DNA from: Parvibaculum sp963975745
GTDB lineage: Bacteria; Pseudomonadota; Alphaproteobacteria; Parvibaculales; Parvibaculaceae
Length of the DNA: 64,000 bases
Reading direction: 5' to 3'
Assembly: GCF_963975745.1 (NCBI RefSeq)
Contig: NZ_CAXBIB010000017.1
Span: forward strand, 19,807-83,806
Shown: positions 1 to 11,156 of the stretch, piece by piece
Layout: the number at the start of each line of letters is the position of its first letter
Position numbering within the stretch: position 1 is the first letter of the stretch
Program-made: the position numbers and the translations under genes
Notes under the pieces: model-generated
The model's input: only the letters and a program-made list of their open reading frames with translations
Database searches by the model: none
Told to the model about the DNA's origin: nothing

Positions 1-1127
1 AGCGTCAGTTCTTCGGCGATCTCGAGCGGCGTTGCCCCGTGATTGGCCATGCGCAGCGTCTGGTCGTGGACATATTTGTAGAGGTCGCGCTGCTTCTTCA
101 GGAAGGCGACCGTCGCCTCGCCGCCCCAGCGCGGCCAGTGATGGCTGGCGAACATCACAGCCGTATGCGGCCCGAAAAGGTCGATCGCTTCATCGATATA
201 GTGGCTCCAGGCCTTCGCGTCGCGCACCTGGGCGCCGCGCGGCGTGTAGAGATTGTGAAGATGGCAGGAGCAGTTCTCGGCCATGCAGAGCGCCTTGAAT
301 TGCGGGAAATAGAAATTCATCTCGGCCGGCGCCTCGGTGCCGGGCGTCACCTGGAAGACGATCTCGATGCCGTCGACCACCAGCATCGTGCCGGATTCGG
401 CGATGCTGACGGTTGGCGGCACCAGACTGACCGAGCCCATCGAGACCGTCTTGCCGAGACCGGCATCGACATGGCCCTTCGGTCCGCGCGGCAGCAGCGC
501 GCCATACATATAGGTGGCGCGGCGGCCCATCGCGTTGCCGGCCAGCACGTTTTCGCTGACGGCTTCCTCAAGGAAGCCCTCGGGCGCGATGATCTGGAGG
601 CCGCGCGCGATGTCAGCGTCGCTCAGCACGCCATAGATACCACCATAATGATCGACATGGCTGTGGGTGTAGATGACGGCCGTGACCGGCTTGTCGCCGC
701 GATGCTTGCGCATCAGCGCCAGCGCGGCGGCCGCCGGCTCGGCCGAGATCAGGGGGTCGATGACGATATAGCCGGTATCGCCCTCGATGAAGGTGATATT
801 CGACAGATCGAAGTTGCGGACCTGATAGATGCCCGATGTCACCTCGAACAAACCGTGGATCGCGTTGAGCTTCGCCTGACGCCAGAGGCTCGGATTGACG
901 GTGTCGGGACAGCCGGCGCAGCCATCATGTTCGGTGTCGATGAAATCGAAGGTGCTCATGTCCCAGACGGCGTGACCCGATGCATTCAAGACCTTCGCAT
1001 CGGGAATCGTGCCGATGAAACCCTTGCGGGCGAGTGCGAAATCGTCGGGTGTGTCCGGCGGCAAGGTCGCGCGCAATGCTTCGTGAGCACGGCGCGTTGC
1101 CGCGGTTGCGTCTTTCGGAGTTTCCAT
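1..1127 (-). CDS. Alkyl sulfatase, SdsA/YjcS-type metallo-beta-lactamase fold (C-terminus cut off by window edge)
   Basis: About 375 residues are visible, read from the ATG at 1127 leftwards to the window edge; the family is usually about 650 residues, so the dimerisation and sterol-carrier-like C-terminal domains lie outside. The zinc-binding signature THSHVDHYGG is complete (His155, His157, Asp159, His160). Family members hydrolyse sulfate esters such as alkyl sulfates, releasing an alcohol and sulfate. The N-terminal region through YQVRNFDLSN and the following strand (residues 100-125) fits SdsA-type enzymes. No convincing signal peptide is seen, so a cytoplasmic place is likelier than the periplasm. 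It is separated from the acyl-CoA ligase by 240 bases with no other gene and may be its own unit. A second, shorter relative is at 48.2 kb. Confidence 0.88.
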   Translation of the reverse strand, partial: METPKDATAATRRAHEALRATLPPDTPDDFALARKGFIGTIPDAKVLNASGHAVWDMSTFDFIDTEHDGCAGCPDTVNPSLWRQAKLNAIHGLFEVTSGIYQVRNFDLSNITFIEGDTGYIVIDPLISAEPAAAALALMRKHRGDKPVTAVIYTHSHVDHYGGIYGVLSDADIARGLQIIAPEGFLEEAVSENVLAGNAMGRRATYMYGALLPRGPKGHVDAGLGKTVSMGSVSLVPPTVSIAESGTMLVVDGIEIVFQVTPGTEAPAEMNFYFPQFKALCMAENCSCHLHNLYTPRGAQVRDAKAWSHYIDEAIDLFGPHTAVMFASHHWPRWGGEATVAFLKKQRDLYKYVHDQTLRMANHGATPLEIAEELT

Positions 1128-1367
1128 CGTCCCGTCCCTGTCCTGCCTGCCGTTGACCGGCGGCACATCATGTTGGGGAGAGACTACAGCTTTGGCGGGC
1201 GGCGGCAAAGGCCGGGGCACAGGCGTCCGGCGGCGACGGATCAGGCGCCGATTTCGCGGCGCATCGAGAAATGCGAAACGAGAAACATCGTGTCGGCGGC
1301 AAGGTCCGACTCTCCGGATGCGGACGAACAGGCCGGGCGGGGGGCAAGGCATGCTCCTTGTTCACGT

Positions 1368-3083
1368 TCATGCCGTTTTCGCGACATCGAGCTTCAGTTC
1401 CGCGATCATCGCGTCGCGGATCTGGAACTTCTGCACCTTGCCGGTGACCGTCATCGGAAATTCGGGCACGAAGCGGACATAGCGCGGCACCTTGTAATGC
1501 GCGATCTGGCCCTTGCAGAAGGCCTTGATCTCTTCTTCGGTGGCGCTTTCGCCGGGCTTGAGCTTCACCCAGGCGCAGATTTCCTCGCCATATTTCGGGT
1601 CGGGGACGCCGACCACGGCAACATCCTCGATCTTCGGGTGGCGATAGAGATATTCCTCGATCTCGCGGGGGTAAACGTTTTCGCCGCCGCGGATCACCAT
1701 GTCCTTCAACCGGCCGACAATGTTGCCGTAGCCTTCGGCATCGATGGTGGCGAGATCGCCGGTATGCATCCAGCCTTCGGCGTCGACGGCTTCGGCCGTT
1801 TTTTCCTTGTCGTCCCAATAGCCGATCATCACCGAATAGCCGCGGGTGCAGAGCTCGCCGGGCTCGCCGCAGGGCACGGTCTTGCCGTCGAGATCGACGA
1901 TCCTGCATTCGAGATGCGGCTGCACCCGGCCGATGGTCGAGACGCGGCGTTCGAGCGGATCGCCTTCGCCGGTCTGAAAACTCACGGGGCTCGTCTCGGT
2001 CATGCCATAGGCGATCGTCACGTCGCGCATATGCATGCGGGAGATCACCTGTTTCATCACCTCGACCGGACAGGGCGAGCCGGCCATGCAGCCGGTGCGC
2101 AATGAGGAGAGATCGAATTTCGCGAAATCGGGATGGCCGAGCTCGGCGATGAACATGGTCGGCACGCCATAGAGACCGGTACAGCGCTCCTTCTCGACCG
2201 CCTGCAGCACCGCCAGCGGATCGAAGGCGTCGGCCGGGTAGACCATGGTCGCGCCATGCGTCAGGCAGCCGAGATTGCCCATCACCATGCCGAAGCAGTG
2301 ATAGAGCGGCACGGGGATGCAGAGGCGGTCGCCTTCCTTCAGGCCGATCGAGCGCCCGACCATGAAGCCATTGTTGAGAATGTTGTGGTGGGAGAGCGTC
2401 GCGCCTTTCGGCAGGCCTGTGGTGCCGCTGGTGAACTGGATGTTGATGGCGTCGCGGCAGTCGAGCTCGTCGGCCAGCGCCGCGACGGCCTTGCGTTCGG
2501 CTTCGCCCGCCAGGCCCGAAATATCGTCGAAAGCGCGCCAGCCGGTGCGCGGGGTGCCGCCGATCTGGATCACGTGTTTCAGATGCGGCAGCTTTGCGGA
2601 TGCGAGTTCGCCGGTCGATTTGGCAATTTCCGGCGCCAGCGTTTCGACCATCTCGACATATTCGGAGGTCTTGAAACGCTCGGGCGCGATCAAGGCTTTC
2701 ACGCCGACCTTGTTGAGCGTGTATTCGAGTTCGGAGAGGCGGTAGGCCGGGTTGATGTTGACCAGAATGATGCCCGCCTTGGCGGTGGCGAATTGCGTCA
2801 GCGTCCATTCGGCGCAATTGGGTGCCCAGATGCCGACGCGGTCGCCGCGCGCGAGCCCGAGCGCCAGCAGGCCGGCGGCGAGCGCCTCGGCCTTGTCGTT
2901 GAGTTCCTTGTAAGTCCAGCGGATGTTCTGATGGACAGAGACCAGCGCCTCGCGCTCCGGCCATCTGGCGGCGGCGGCGCTGAGCGCCTGACCGATGGTT
3001 TCATCGCGCAGGGGCGGCGTGTCGGGCCCCCGCACATGCGACACGTCCGGCGTTACCGGCCTGCCCGCTTCGCTCTTTGCCAT
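1368..3083 (-). CDS. AMP-forming acyl-CoA synthetase (FadD/ACSF2-like)
   Basis: This 571-residue protein belongs to the ANL superfamily and should activate a medium- or short-chain fatty acid to its CoA thioester through an acyl-adenylate. The P-loop-like motif FTSGTTGLPKG sits near residues 217-227, a YGMTETSP adenine-binding motif near 350, the GWMHTGDLA hinge region near 445, and the C-terminal lysine region TGKVQKFQIRD near 550. A strong ribosome site (GGGAGG) stands 6 bases before the ATG at 3083. It is the last gene of the leucine operon, 28 bases after aacS. The substrate cannot be told from the sequence; activation of isovalerate or another branched or medium-chain acid would suit the neighbours. 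Confidence 0.9.
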   Translation of the reverse strand: MAKSEAGRPVTPDVSHVRGPDTPPLRDETIGQALSAAAARWPEREALVSVHQNIRWTYKELNDKAEALAAGLLALGLARGDRVGIWAPNCAEWTLTQFATAKAGIILVNINPAYRLSELEYTLNKVGVKALIAPERFKTSEYVEMVETLAPEIAKSTGELASAKLPHLKHVIQIGGTPRTGWRAFDDISGLAGEAERKAVAALADELDCRDAINIQFTSGTTGLPKGATLSHHNILNNGFMVGRSIGLKEGDRLCIPVPLYHCFGMVMGNLGCLTHGATMVYPADAFDPLAVLQAVEKERCTGLYGVPTMFIAELGHPDFAKFDLSSLRTGCMAGSPCPVEVMKQVISRMHMRDVTIAYGMTETSPVSFQTGEGDPLERRVSTIGRVQPHLECRIVDLDGKTVPCGEPGELCTRGYSVMIGYWDDKEKTAEAVDAEGWMHTGDLATIDAEGYGNIVGRLKDMVIRGGENVYPREIEEYLYRHPKIEDVAVVGVPDPKYGEEICAWVKLKPGESATEEEIKAFCKGQIAHYKVPRYVRFVPEFPMTVTGKVQKFQIRDAMIAELKLDVAKTA

Positions 3084-3111
3084 GGCGATCCTCCCGACCC
3101 TTGTACTTTCG

Positions 3112-5054
<1,943 letters not shown>

Positions 5055-5058
<4 letters not shown>

Positions 5059-7055
5059 TTTTCCGCTTCCTCGAAGGCGACCAGCACGGCGCCGGCTTCG
5101 ACCTGATCGCCGACGCTTACATTGACGGCCGCGACCTTGCCGTCGGCGGCGGCGAGCAGCGTCTGCTCCATCTTCATCGCTTCCATGACCACCAGCGCCG
5201 CGCCTCTCTTGACGGTTGCGCCGGCTTCCGTCAGCACTTGCACGATCTTGCCCGGCATCGGCGACTTCAGCGCGCCGGTGTCGGCGTCGGAGGCGACATC
5301 GACATCGAGCGGATTGACGACGGTGAATTCGGTCGCGATGCCTTCATGGATCAGCGTGAAACCGCCGGATGACGGCACGAAGGCGGCGGCAAGCCTTGCG
5401 CCGTCGACGGTCGCGGACAAGGTGCCGTCCGCTGTCATGCTGGCGTTCGTCACCACGGATGCACCGTCATCGATGCGGATAAGGGTGGGATCGGCGGCAT
5501 CGGGCTCGATTTTCATCAGATGCGGCACGCCGCCGACGATGAAGTCGACGGTTTCGGCGCGACGGCCGCCCAGCACCCATTGATCGGTCGCCGACCAGGG
5601 CGAGGGATCGGCCCCGGCCGCACGCGCGCGCGCCTTCAGATGCGCGGCGGCGGCGAGCGCCAGAATGCGCGGCGAGGGTTCGGCCGGCGGTACCAGCGCC
5701 TCGAGATGACGGTCGATGAAGCCGGTGTCGATGTCGCCTTCGATAAAGGCGTCATGGCCCAGCGTTTCGATCAAAAAACCGAGATTGGTTTTCGGGCCCG
5801 CCACTTCCATGCGCGCGAGAAAGCCGCGCAGGGTGCGCAGCGCGATGCGGCGCGTTTCGCCATGGGCGATGATCTTGCCGATCATCGGATCGTAGAACAT
5901 CGTCACTTCGTCGCCTTCGCGCACGCCCATGTCCATGCGGACATGGGGCATGTTTTCGGGCGCGCGCAGGCGGGCCAGACGGCCGGTCGAGGGAAAGAAT
6001 TTCTTCGCCGGGTCTTCGGCATAAAGCCGCACCTCAACCGCATGACCGACAAGCGGAATGTCCTTCTGCGCCAGCGGCAGATGCTCGCCGGCGGCGACAC
6101 GCAACTGCCATTCGACGAGATCGAGGCCGGTGATCGCTTCGGTGACCGGATGCTCGACCTGGAGGCGCGTGTTCATTTCCATGAACCAGAAACCGTCGGG
6201 TTTCAGCCCGTGGGAGGCATCGGCAATGAATTCGACCGTGCCGGCGCCGCGATAACCGATGGCTTTTGCCGCCGCGACCGCCGCATCGCCCATGGCCTTC
6301 CGCATTTCGGGCGGCATGCCGGGCGCGGGGGCCTCCTCGATCACTTTCTGGTGGCGGCGCTGCAGCGAGCAGTCGCGCTCATGCAGCGAGACGGCATTGC
6401 CATGACTGTCGGCAAAGACCTGGATTTCGATATGACGCGGGCGCGCCACATATTTCTCGACCAGCACGCGCTCGTCGCCGAAGGCGGCGCCCGCCTCGCG
6501 CATGGCGCTTGCGAGTTCCTTGCCGAACTGCGCCGGATCGTCGACGCGGCGCATGCCCTTGCCGCCGCCACCGGCGACCGCCTTGATCAGCACGGGATAG
6601 CCGATCTTTTCGGCCTGCTGGGCGAGAAAGCCTGCGTCCTGATTGTCGCCGTGATAGCCGGGGACCACCGGCACTTTCGCCTTTTCCATCAAGGCCTTGG
6701 CGGCGTCCTTCAGCCCCATGGCGCGGATCGCCCTTGGCGGCGGGCCGACGAAGACGATGCCCGCCTTCTCGCAAGCCTCGGCAAAGGCAGCGTTTTCCGA
6801 GAGGAAGCCGTAGCCCGGATGGATGGCGCCGGCGCCCGAACGCTGGGCGGCGTCGAGGATCGCGTCCATGCGCAGATAGCTGTCGGCGGCGGGCGCCGGG
6901 CCGATGCGCCAGGCCTCGTCGGCTTCGGCGACATGAAAAGCGTTGGCGTCGGCATCGGAATAGACCGCGATGGTCTTCAGCCCCATGCGGCGCGCGGTGC
7001 GGATGACGCGGACGGCGATTTCGCCGCGATTGGCGATCAGGAGGGATTTGAACAT
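5055..7055 (-). CDS. mccA: Methylcrotonyl-CoA carboxylase, biotin-carrying alpha subunit
   Basis: The 666-residue protein has a biotin carboxylase module (residues about 1-450, starting KSLLIANRGEIAVRVIRTA, with the ATP-grasp glycine loop AVAGGGGKGMRRV and the MNTRLQVEHPVTE motif) and a C-terminal biotinyl domain with the carboxybiotin site EAMKMEQ (Lys628). It carboxylates biotin with bicarbonate and ATP; the beta subunit then carboxylates 3-methylcrotonyl-CoA in leucine catabolism. The open frame runs upstream to 7280, but the homology starts at the ATG at 7055, and the frame above that lies inside mccB. It is 10 bases from mccB and overlaps aacS by 4. Also called liuD. Propionyl-CoA carboxylase is a less likely alternative given the neighbouring isovaleryl-CoA dehydrogenase. 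Confidence 0.93.
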
Positions 7056-7065
7056 TTCTTTTCCC

Positions 7066-8658
7066 TCACATCCGGAAGACGCCGAACTGCGTCTCCGGTA
7101 TCGGTGCGTTGAGCGCTGCCGAAAAGGCCAGCGCCAGAACACGGCGGGTTTCGGAGGGTGCGACGATGCCGTCGTCCCAGAGGCGGGCGGTGGCGAAATA
7201 GGGATGGCCTTCCTCGTCATATTTGGCGCGGATCGGCGCCTTGAAGGCGTCGGCCTCTTCGGGCGTCCATTTCTCGGCATCGCGGTGGACGGTCGCCAGT
7301 ACGCTTGCCGCCTGTTCGCCGCCCATCACCGAAATGCGCGCATTGGGCCAGGTGAAAAGGAAGCGGGGCGAATAGGCGCGGCCGCACATGCCGTAATTGC
7401 CGGCGCCATAGGAGCCGCCGACGATCAGCGTGACCTTGGGCACATTGGCGGAGGCCACCGCCGTGACGAGCTTGGCGCCGTCCTTGGCGATGCCGCCGGT
7501 CTCGTATTCACGGCCGACCATGAAGCCCGCGATATTCTGCAGGAAAAGCAGGGGAATTTTCCGCTGGCAGCAGAGCTCGATGAAATGCGCGCCCTTCAGC
7601 GCCGACTCCGAAAAGAGGATGCCGTTATTGGCGACGATCCCCACCGGCATGCCGTGAATATGCGCAAAGCCCGTGACCAGCGTGGTGCCGTAGAGTTTCT
7701 TGAATTCGTCGAATTCCGAACCGTCGACAAGGCGCGCGATCACTTCGCGGACGTCGTATTGCACCGAGAGCGAGGCGGGCACGATGCCGTCGAGTTCGGC
7801 GGCGTCATAAAGCGGCGCAACGGGATCGCGCAGCGGAATGTCGATTGTTTTCCGGCGGTTGAGCGTCGCCGCGATGCGCCGCGCGATGGCCAGCGCATGG
7901 GCATCGTCCATCGCGTAGTGGTCGGTAACGCCGGATTTGCGCGAATGGACATCGGCGCCGCCGAGATCTTCGGCCGTCACGATTTCACCGGTTGCCGCCT
8001 TCACCAGCGGCGGGCCGCCCAGAAAGATCGTGCCCTGCTTGCGGACGATCACGGTTTCGTCGGACATGGCCGGGACGTAAGCGCCGCCCGCCGTGCAGGA
8101 ACCCATGACGACCGCGACCTGCGGGATGCCCTTGGCCGACATGCGGGCCTGATTGTAGAAAATGCGGCCGAAATGCTCGCGATCGGGGAAGATATCGGCC
8201 TGGTTCGGCAGGTTGGCGCCGCCGGAATCCACCAGATAGAAGCAGGGCAGATTGTTTTCGAGCGCAACCTCCTGGGCGCGCAGGTGTTTCTTGACCGTGA
8301 CCGGGTAATAGGTGCCGCCCTTGATCGTCGCGTCGTTGCAGACGATGATGCATTCCTGCCCCGAAATGCGGCCGATGCCGGTGATGATGCCGGCCGCGTT
8401 GATCGGCTCGCCATACATGCCATGGGCGGCCATGGGCGAGAGTTCGAGGAAGGGCGTGCCCGGATCGATCAGCCCGTGGACGCGGTCGCGCGGCAGGAGC
8501 TTGCCACGGGCCGTATGGCGCTCGCGGGAGCGCTGGTCGCCGCCTTCGGCTGCCCTGGCGCGCTCGGCGGCGAGGGCCGCCACGAGGCTTGCCATCGCCT
8601 CTGCGTTGGCCTTGAAGCGCGGGTCGCGCGCATTGACGTTCGACTTCAGAACGGACAT
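7066..8658 (-). CDS. mccB: Methylcrotonyl-CoA carboxylase, carboxyltransferase beta subunit
   Basis: This 530-residue protein is a carboxyltransferase of the MCC beta type: GKLLPRDRVHGLIDPGTPFLEL near the N-terminus, the acyl-CoA site around KGGTYYPVTVKKHLRAQE and VDSGGANLPNQADIFPD, and the carboxybiotin-side loop SYGAGNYGMCGRAYSPRF. The conserved CTAGGAYVPAMSDE stretch is present. It transfers CO2 from biotin to 3-methylcrotonyl-CoA to give 3-methylglutaconyl-CoA. It follows ivd by 7 bases and precedes mccA by 10, so the two subunits are made from one message. Known as liuB in the pseudomonad leucine operon. Confidence 0.94.
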   Translation of the reverse strand: MSVLKSNVNARDPRFKANAEAMASLVAALAAERARAAEGGDQRSRERHTARGKLLPRDRVHGLIDPGTPFLELSPMAAHGMYGEPINAAGIITGIGRISGQECIIVCNDATIKGGTYYPVTVKKHLRAQEVALENNLPCFYLVDSGGANLPNQADIFPDREHFGRIFYNQARMSAKGIPQVAVVMGSCTAGGAYVPAMSDETVIVRKQGTIFLGGPPLVKAATGEIVTAEDLGGADVHSRKSGVTDHYAMDDAHALAIARRIAATLNRRKTIDIPLRDPVAPLYDAAELDGIVPASLSVQYDVREVIARLVDGSEFDEFKKLYGTTLVTGFAHIHGMPVGIVANNGILFSESALKGAHFIELCCQRKIPLLFLQNIAGFMVGREYETGGIAKDGAKLVTAVASANVPKVTLIVGGSYGAGNYGMCGRAYSPRFLFTWPNARISVMGGEQAASVLATVHRDAEKWTPEEADAFKAPIRAKYDEEGHPYFATARLWDDGIVAPSETRRVLALAFSAALNAPIPETQFGVFRM

Positions 8659-8665
8659 GGGACGC

Positions 8666-9838
8666 TCACGCGGTTTCGTTGAAAAGTTCGCGGCCGATCA
8701 GCATGCGGCGGATCTCCGACGTGCCGGCGCCGATCTCGTAGAGCTTGGCGTCGCGCAGGAGGCGGCCCGTCGGGTAGTCGTTGATATAGCCGTTGCCGCC
8801 CAGGGCCTGGATCGCCTCGAGCGCCATCCAGGTCGCCTTTTCGGCCGCGTAAAGTATTGCCCCGGCTGCATCTTTTCGCGCGGTCTGGCCGCGGTCGCAG
8901 GCTTTGGCCACCGCATAAACATAGGCGCGGCAGGCATTCATCGTCGCATACATGTCGGCGAGCTTGCCCTGCATCAGCTGAAAGGTGCCGATGGGTTCGC
9001 CGAACTGCTTGCGTTCATGCACGTAAGGGATCACCGCATCCATGCAGGCCTGCATGATGCCCAAGGGCCCGGCGGCCAGCACCGCGCGCTCATAGTCGAG
9101 GCCCGACATCAAGACGCGCACGCCCTCGTTGAGCTTGCCCAGCACGTTTTCGGCCGGAACCTCGCAATCCTCGAAGACCAGTTCGGCGGTGTTGGAGCCG
9201 CGCATGCCGAGCTTGTCGAGCTTCTGCGCGGCGCTGAATCCCTTGAAGCCCTTCTCGATGATGAAGGGGGTGATGCCTTTCGGGCCCGCGGCCGGATCGG
9301 TTTTCGCATAGACCACAAGGACTTCCGCATCGGGCCCGTTGGTGATCCACATCTTGGTGCCGTTCAGCACGAAACGGTCGCCCTTCCTTTCGGCTTTCAG
9401 GCGCATCGAGACGACATCGGAACCGGCGCCGGGTTCGGACATCGCCAGCGCGCCGACATGCTCGCCACTGATAAGCTTCGGCAGATACCTGTTTTTCTGT
9501 GCATCCGTGCCGCAGCGGCGGAGCTGGTTGACGCAGAGATTGGAATGGGCGCCATAGGAAAGGCCGACGCTGGCCGAAGCGCGGCTGATCTCTTCCATCG
9601 CCACGACATGCTCGAGATAGCCGAGGCCGGCACCGCCGAATTCCTCTTCCACCGTGATGCCCAGAAGGCCCAGTTCCCCCATTTCCGGCCATAAATCGCG
9701 CGGAAACACGTTGGTTGCGTCGATTTCGGCGGCGCGCGGCGCGATGCGCGTTTGTGCGAAGGCGCGCACCGAAGCGCGGATCATGTCCGCCGTTTCGCCG
9801 AGGTCGAAATCGAGCGAAGGGTAGTCGTTATGGCCCAT
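8666..9838 (-). CDS. ivd: Isovaleryl-CoA dehydrogenase
   Basis: A 390-residue acyl-CoA dehydrogenase. The glutamate in GLDYERAVLAAGPLG (Glu250) is in the position used as catalytic base by isovaleryl-CoA dehydrogenase rather than the C-terminal position of most paralogues, which makes this assignment specific. The FAD and substrate motifs LAMSEPGAGSDVVSM (132-145), MWITNGPDA and the C-terminal YEIGAGTSEIRR are present. It oxidises isovaleryl-CoA to 3-methylcrotonyl-CoA, passing electrons to ETF. The ATG at 9838 is chosen because homology begins there; an open frame to 9997 would run into the divergent regulator. First gene of the five-gene leucine operon (liuA). Confidence 0.94.
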   Translation of the reverse strand: MGHNDYPSLDFDLGETADMIRASVRAFAQTRIAPRAAEIDATNVFPRDLWPEMGELGLLGITVEEEFGGAGLGYLEHVVAMEEISRASASVGLSYGAHSNLCVNQLRRCGTDAQKNRYLPKLISGEHVGALAMSEPGAGSDVVSMRLKAERKGDRFVLNGTKMWITNGPDAEVLVVYAKTDPAAGPKGITPFIIEKGFKGFSAAQKLDKLGMRGSNTAELVFEDCEVPAENVLGKLNEGVRVLMSGLDYERAVLAAGPLGIMQACMDAVIPYVHERKQFGEPIGTFQLMQGKLADMYATMNACRAYVYAVAKACDRGQTARKDAAGAILYAAEKATWMALEAIQALGGNGYINDYPTGRLLRDAKLYEIGAGTSEIRRMLIGRELFNETA

Positions 9839-9863
9839 GGACTTTTTCCTTATCGCGATATAA

Positions 9864-9879
9864 AAACGATCATACGTTT
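9864..9879. promoter_or_regulatory. Probable operator between ivd and the TetR regulator
   Basis: The 88-base divergent gap holds the inverted repeat AAACG (9864-9868), six bases, CGTTT (9875-9879), in an AT-rich stretch unlike its surroundings. Its size and place fit a TetR-family operator controlling both ivd and the regulator. No start site has been mapped, so the role is inferred. Confidence 0.5.
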
Positions 9880-9926
9880 GTTTCCAGCGGCGAGCAAGAG
9901 GCAAGAATGGCCGGAAAGGGCCGAAA

Positions 9927-10520
9927 ATGAGCAGGACCGCCGGCTCCTCCGGCCCGAAAACGCTGGCCGCGATCCGCGAGGCCGGGCTCGACCTCATCTA
10001 CCGGCATGGCTATGAGGCGATGAGCCTGAGGGGGCTCGCAACCGAGGTCGGCCTGCAGCCGGGCTCGCTCTACAACCATATCAAGACCAAGCAGGAACTG
10101 CTGTTCGTCCTCATTCACGACCACATGACGGCGCTCTTGGAACGCGTCGATGCGGCGCTTGAGGGGCTGGACGGGCCGCAGGCGCGGCTCGAAGCCTTCA
10201 CCGCCTTCCATCTCAGCTATCATATTGAAAGGAAACGCGAAGTCTTTATCGGCTCGTCGGAAATCCGCAGCCTCGAGCCCGAGAACCGCGCGACGATCGT
10301 GGCGCTGCGGCAGGCCTATGAGAACCGGCTCTGCGCGATCCTCGAAGCGGGCGCGGCGCAAGGGCTTTTCGCGATCGGCGATGTGCGGGTGACAGCTTAT
10401 GCGATTCTCGCCATGCTGACCGGCATCTGCACCTGGTACGAGCCGAAGGGCCGCATCGGCCAGCAGGAGCTGATCGACATTCACACAAGGCTGGTGCTGG
10501 ACGGCGTCAGGCGGGGATAA
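9927..10520 (+). CDS. TetR/AcrR family regulator, probable repressor of the leucine operon
   Basis: 197 residues. The N-terminal helix-turn-helix (residues about 12-58) reads MSLRGLATEVGLQPGSLYNHIKTKQEL, a clear TetR recognition helix; the remaining all-alpha part would bind an acyl-CoA or similar ligand. It is divergent from ivd with an 88-base gap containing an inverted repeat. TetR regulators in this position are known for leucine/isovalerate operons (the LiuQ group), and that role is inferred from position, not from the ligand pocket. Its stop codon lies inside a GGGGATAA / TTATCCCC stem-loop (10513-10535) that opens a repeat-rich region. Confidence 0.85.
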   Translation: MSRTAGSSGPKTLAAIREAGLDLIYRHGYEAMSLRGLATEVGLQPGSLYNHIKTKQELLFVLIHDHMTALLERVDAALEGLDGPQARLEAFTAFHLSYHIERKREVFIGSSEIRSLEPENRATIVALRQAYENRLCAILEAGAAQGLFAIGDVRVTAYAILAMLTGICTWYEPKGRIGQQELIDIHTRLVLDGVRRG

Positions 10521-10780
10521 GTCCGGTTTATCCCCGGGGCGCAGGGGCACGCGCGCGACAGCGCCGTCGACAGCGAAAACACGGCGCACCCCCCTTCTGT
10601 CACGCAACTGTCACAAAACTGTCATAAACGGGGACAAGTTTCATTCGTGTACGGATGAGCAAGAAAGTTATCCCCGGTTTCGGGGGATGCGCTTTTCGCG
10701 CGGCACGCGAATCGGGATGGTGGCGGCGGGGACAAGTCGGACCCGCCGACAGCCGGCGCGGTGCAAAAGAACTTATCCCC
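10513..10780. repeat. Cluster of six TTRTCCCC motifs in both orientations
   Basis: TTATCCCC or TTGTCCCC occurs at 10528-10535, 10668-10675 and 10773-10780 on the plus strand, and as GGGGATAA or GGGGACAA at 10513-10520, 10630-10637 and 10728-10735. The first two copies form a perfect 8-bp stem with a 7-base loop across the regulator's stop codon and may act as a terminator, though no T-run follows. A similar cluster is at 48.0 kb. Confidence 0.7.
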
Positions 10781-11156
10781 GGGGCAAGCATTTCGGTGGA
10801 TGGGGAGAAGTTGGGATTATCTCCGGTCTGAAGGACATATTGCCGGACAAGGCGTCCTTCATACGAAATGATGACCGCCTTTCCTGCACTCGGAGTCGCG
10901 GAATCGTCATTGCGAGGCGCAACAACGCCGGGGCACATTCATTCGTATACAAACTTTCCTGTCACCAGATCGAACGCAACCCCCGCCCCGCTCTCGCCCC
11001 GGACGATCCGGTCCGTTCCGGGCCCGCCAGGCGCGGACTGGCGTTGCGGGGCGATTTCGCGGAAGATGATGCTTCGCGGACCGCCGGCCGCGCTTCATGT
11101 TCTTTCGGCGGCGCCCTGACTTCCCGGACCGGGCGCCGCGCCTCACGGAGTTCCGA
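10521..11156. other. 636-base gap without a convincing gene
   Basis: Besides the repeats already listed it holds a CCCCGG / CGGGG hairpin at 10671-10686 and a fragment TCATTGCGAGG near 10909-10919 that recurs in other orientation at 14645-14655. Open frames here have no ribosome site and no recognisable family; I read the gap as non-coding. Confidence 0.6.
10555..10617 (+). repeat. 63-bp intergenic repeat, copy 1
   Basis: This stretch, from GCGACAGCG to CTGTCACAAA, is closely matched by 47942-48005 (about 80 percent identical with small gaps). Its core contains tandem CTGTCA words (CTGTCACGCAACTGTCACAA). Both copies lie just downstream of a plus-strand gene and next to TTRTCCCC motifs, so they look like one composite intergenic element. 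Confidence 0.75.

Noticed and set aside
1168..2964. A 598-codon minus-strand frame overlapping the acyl-CoA ligase
   Set aside because: Arg-rich shadow in another frame of the same strand; the ligase in the correct frame has all family motifs.
10668..10675. TTATCCCC words as DnaA boxes or an origin
   Set aside because: The consensus box is TTATCCACA; the fifth to ninth bases differ consistently, and no dnaA, parAB or AT-rich unwinding region is near.
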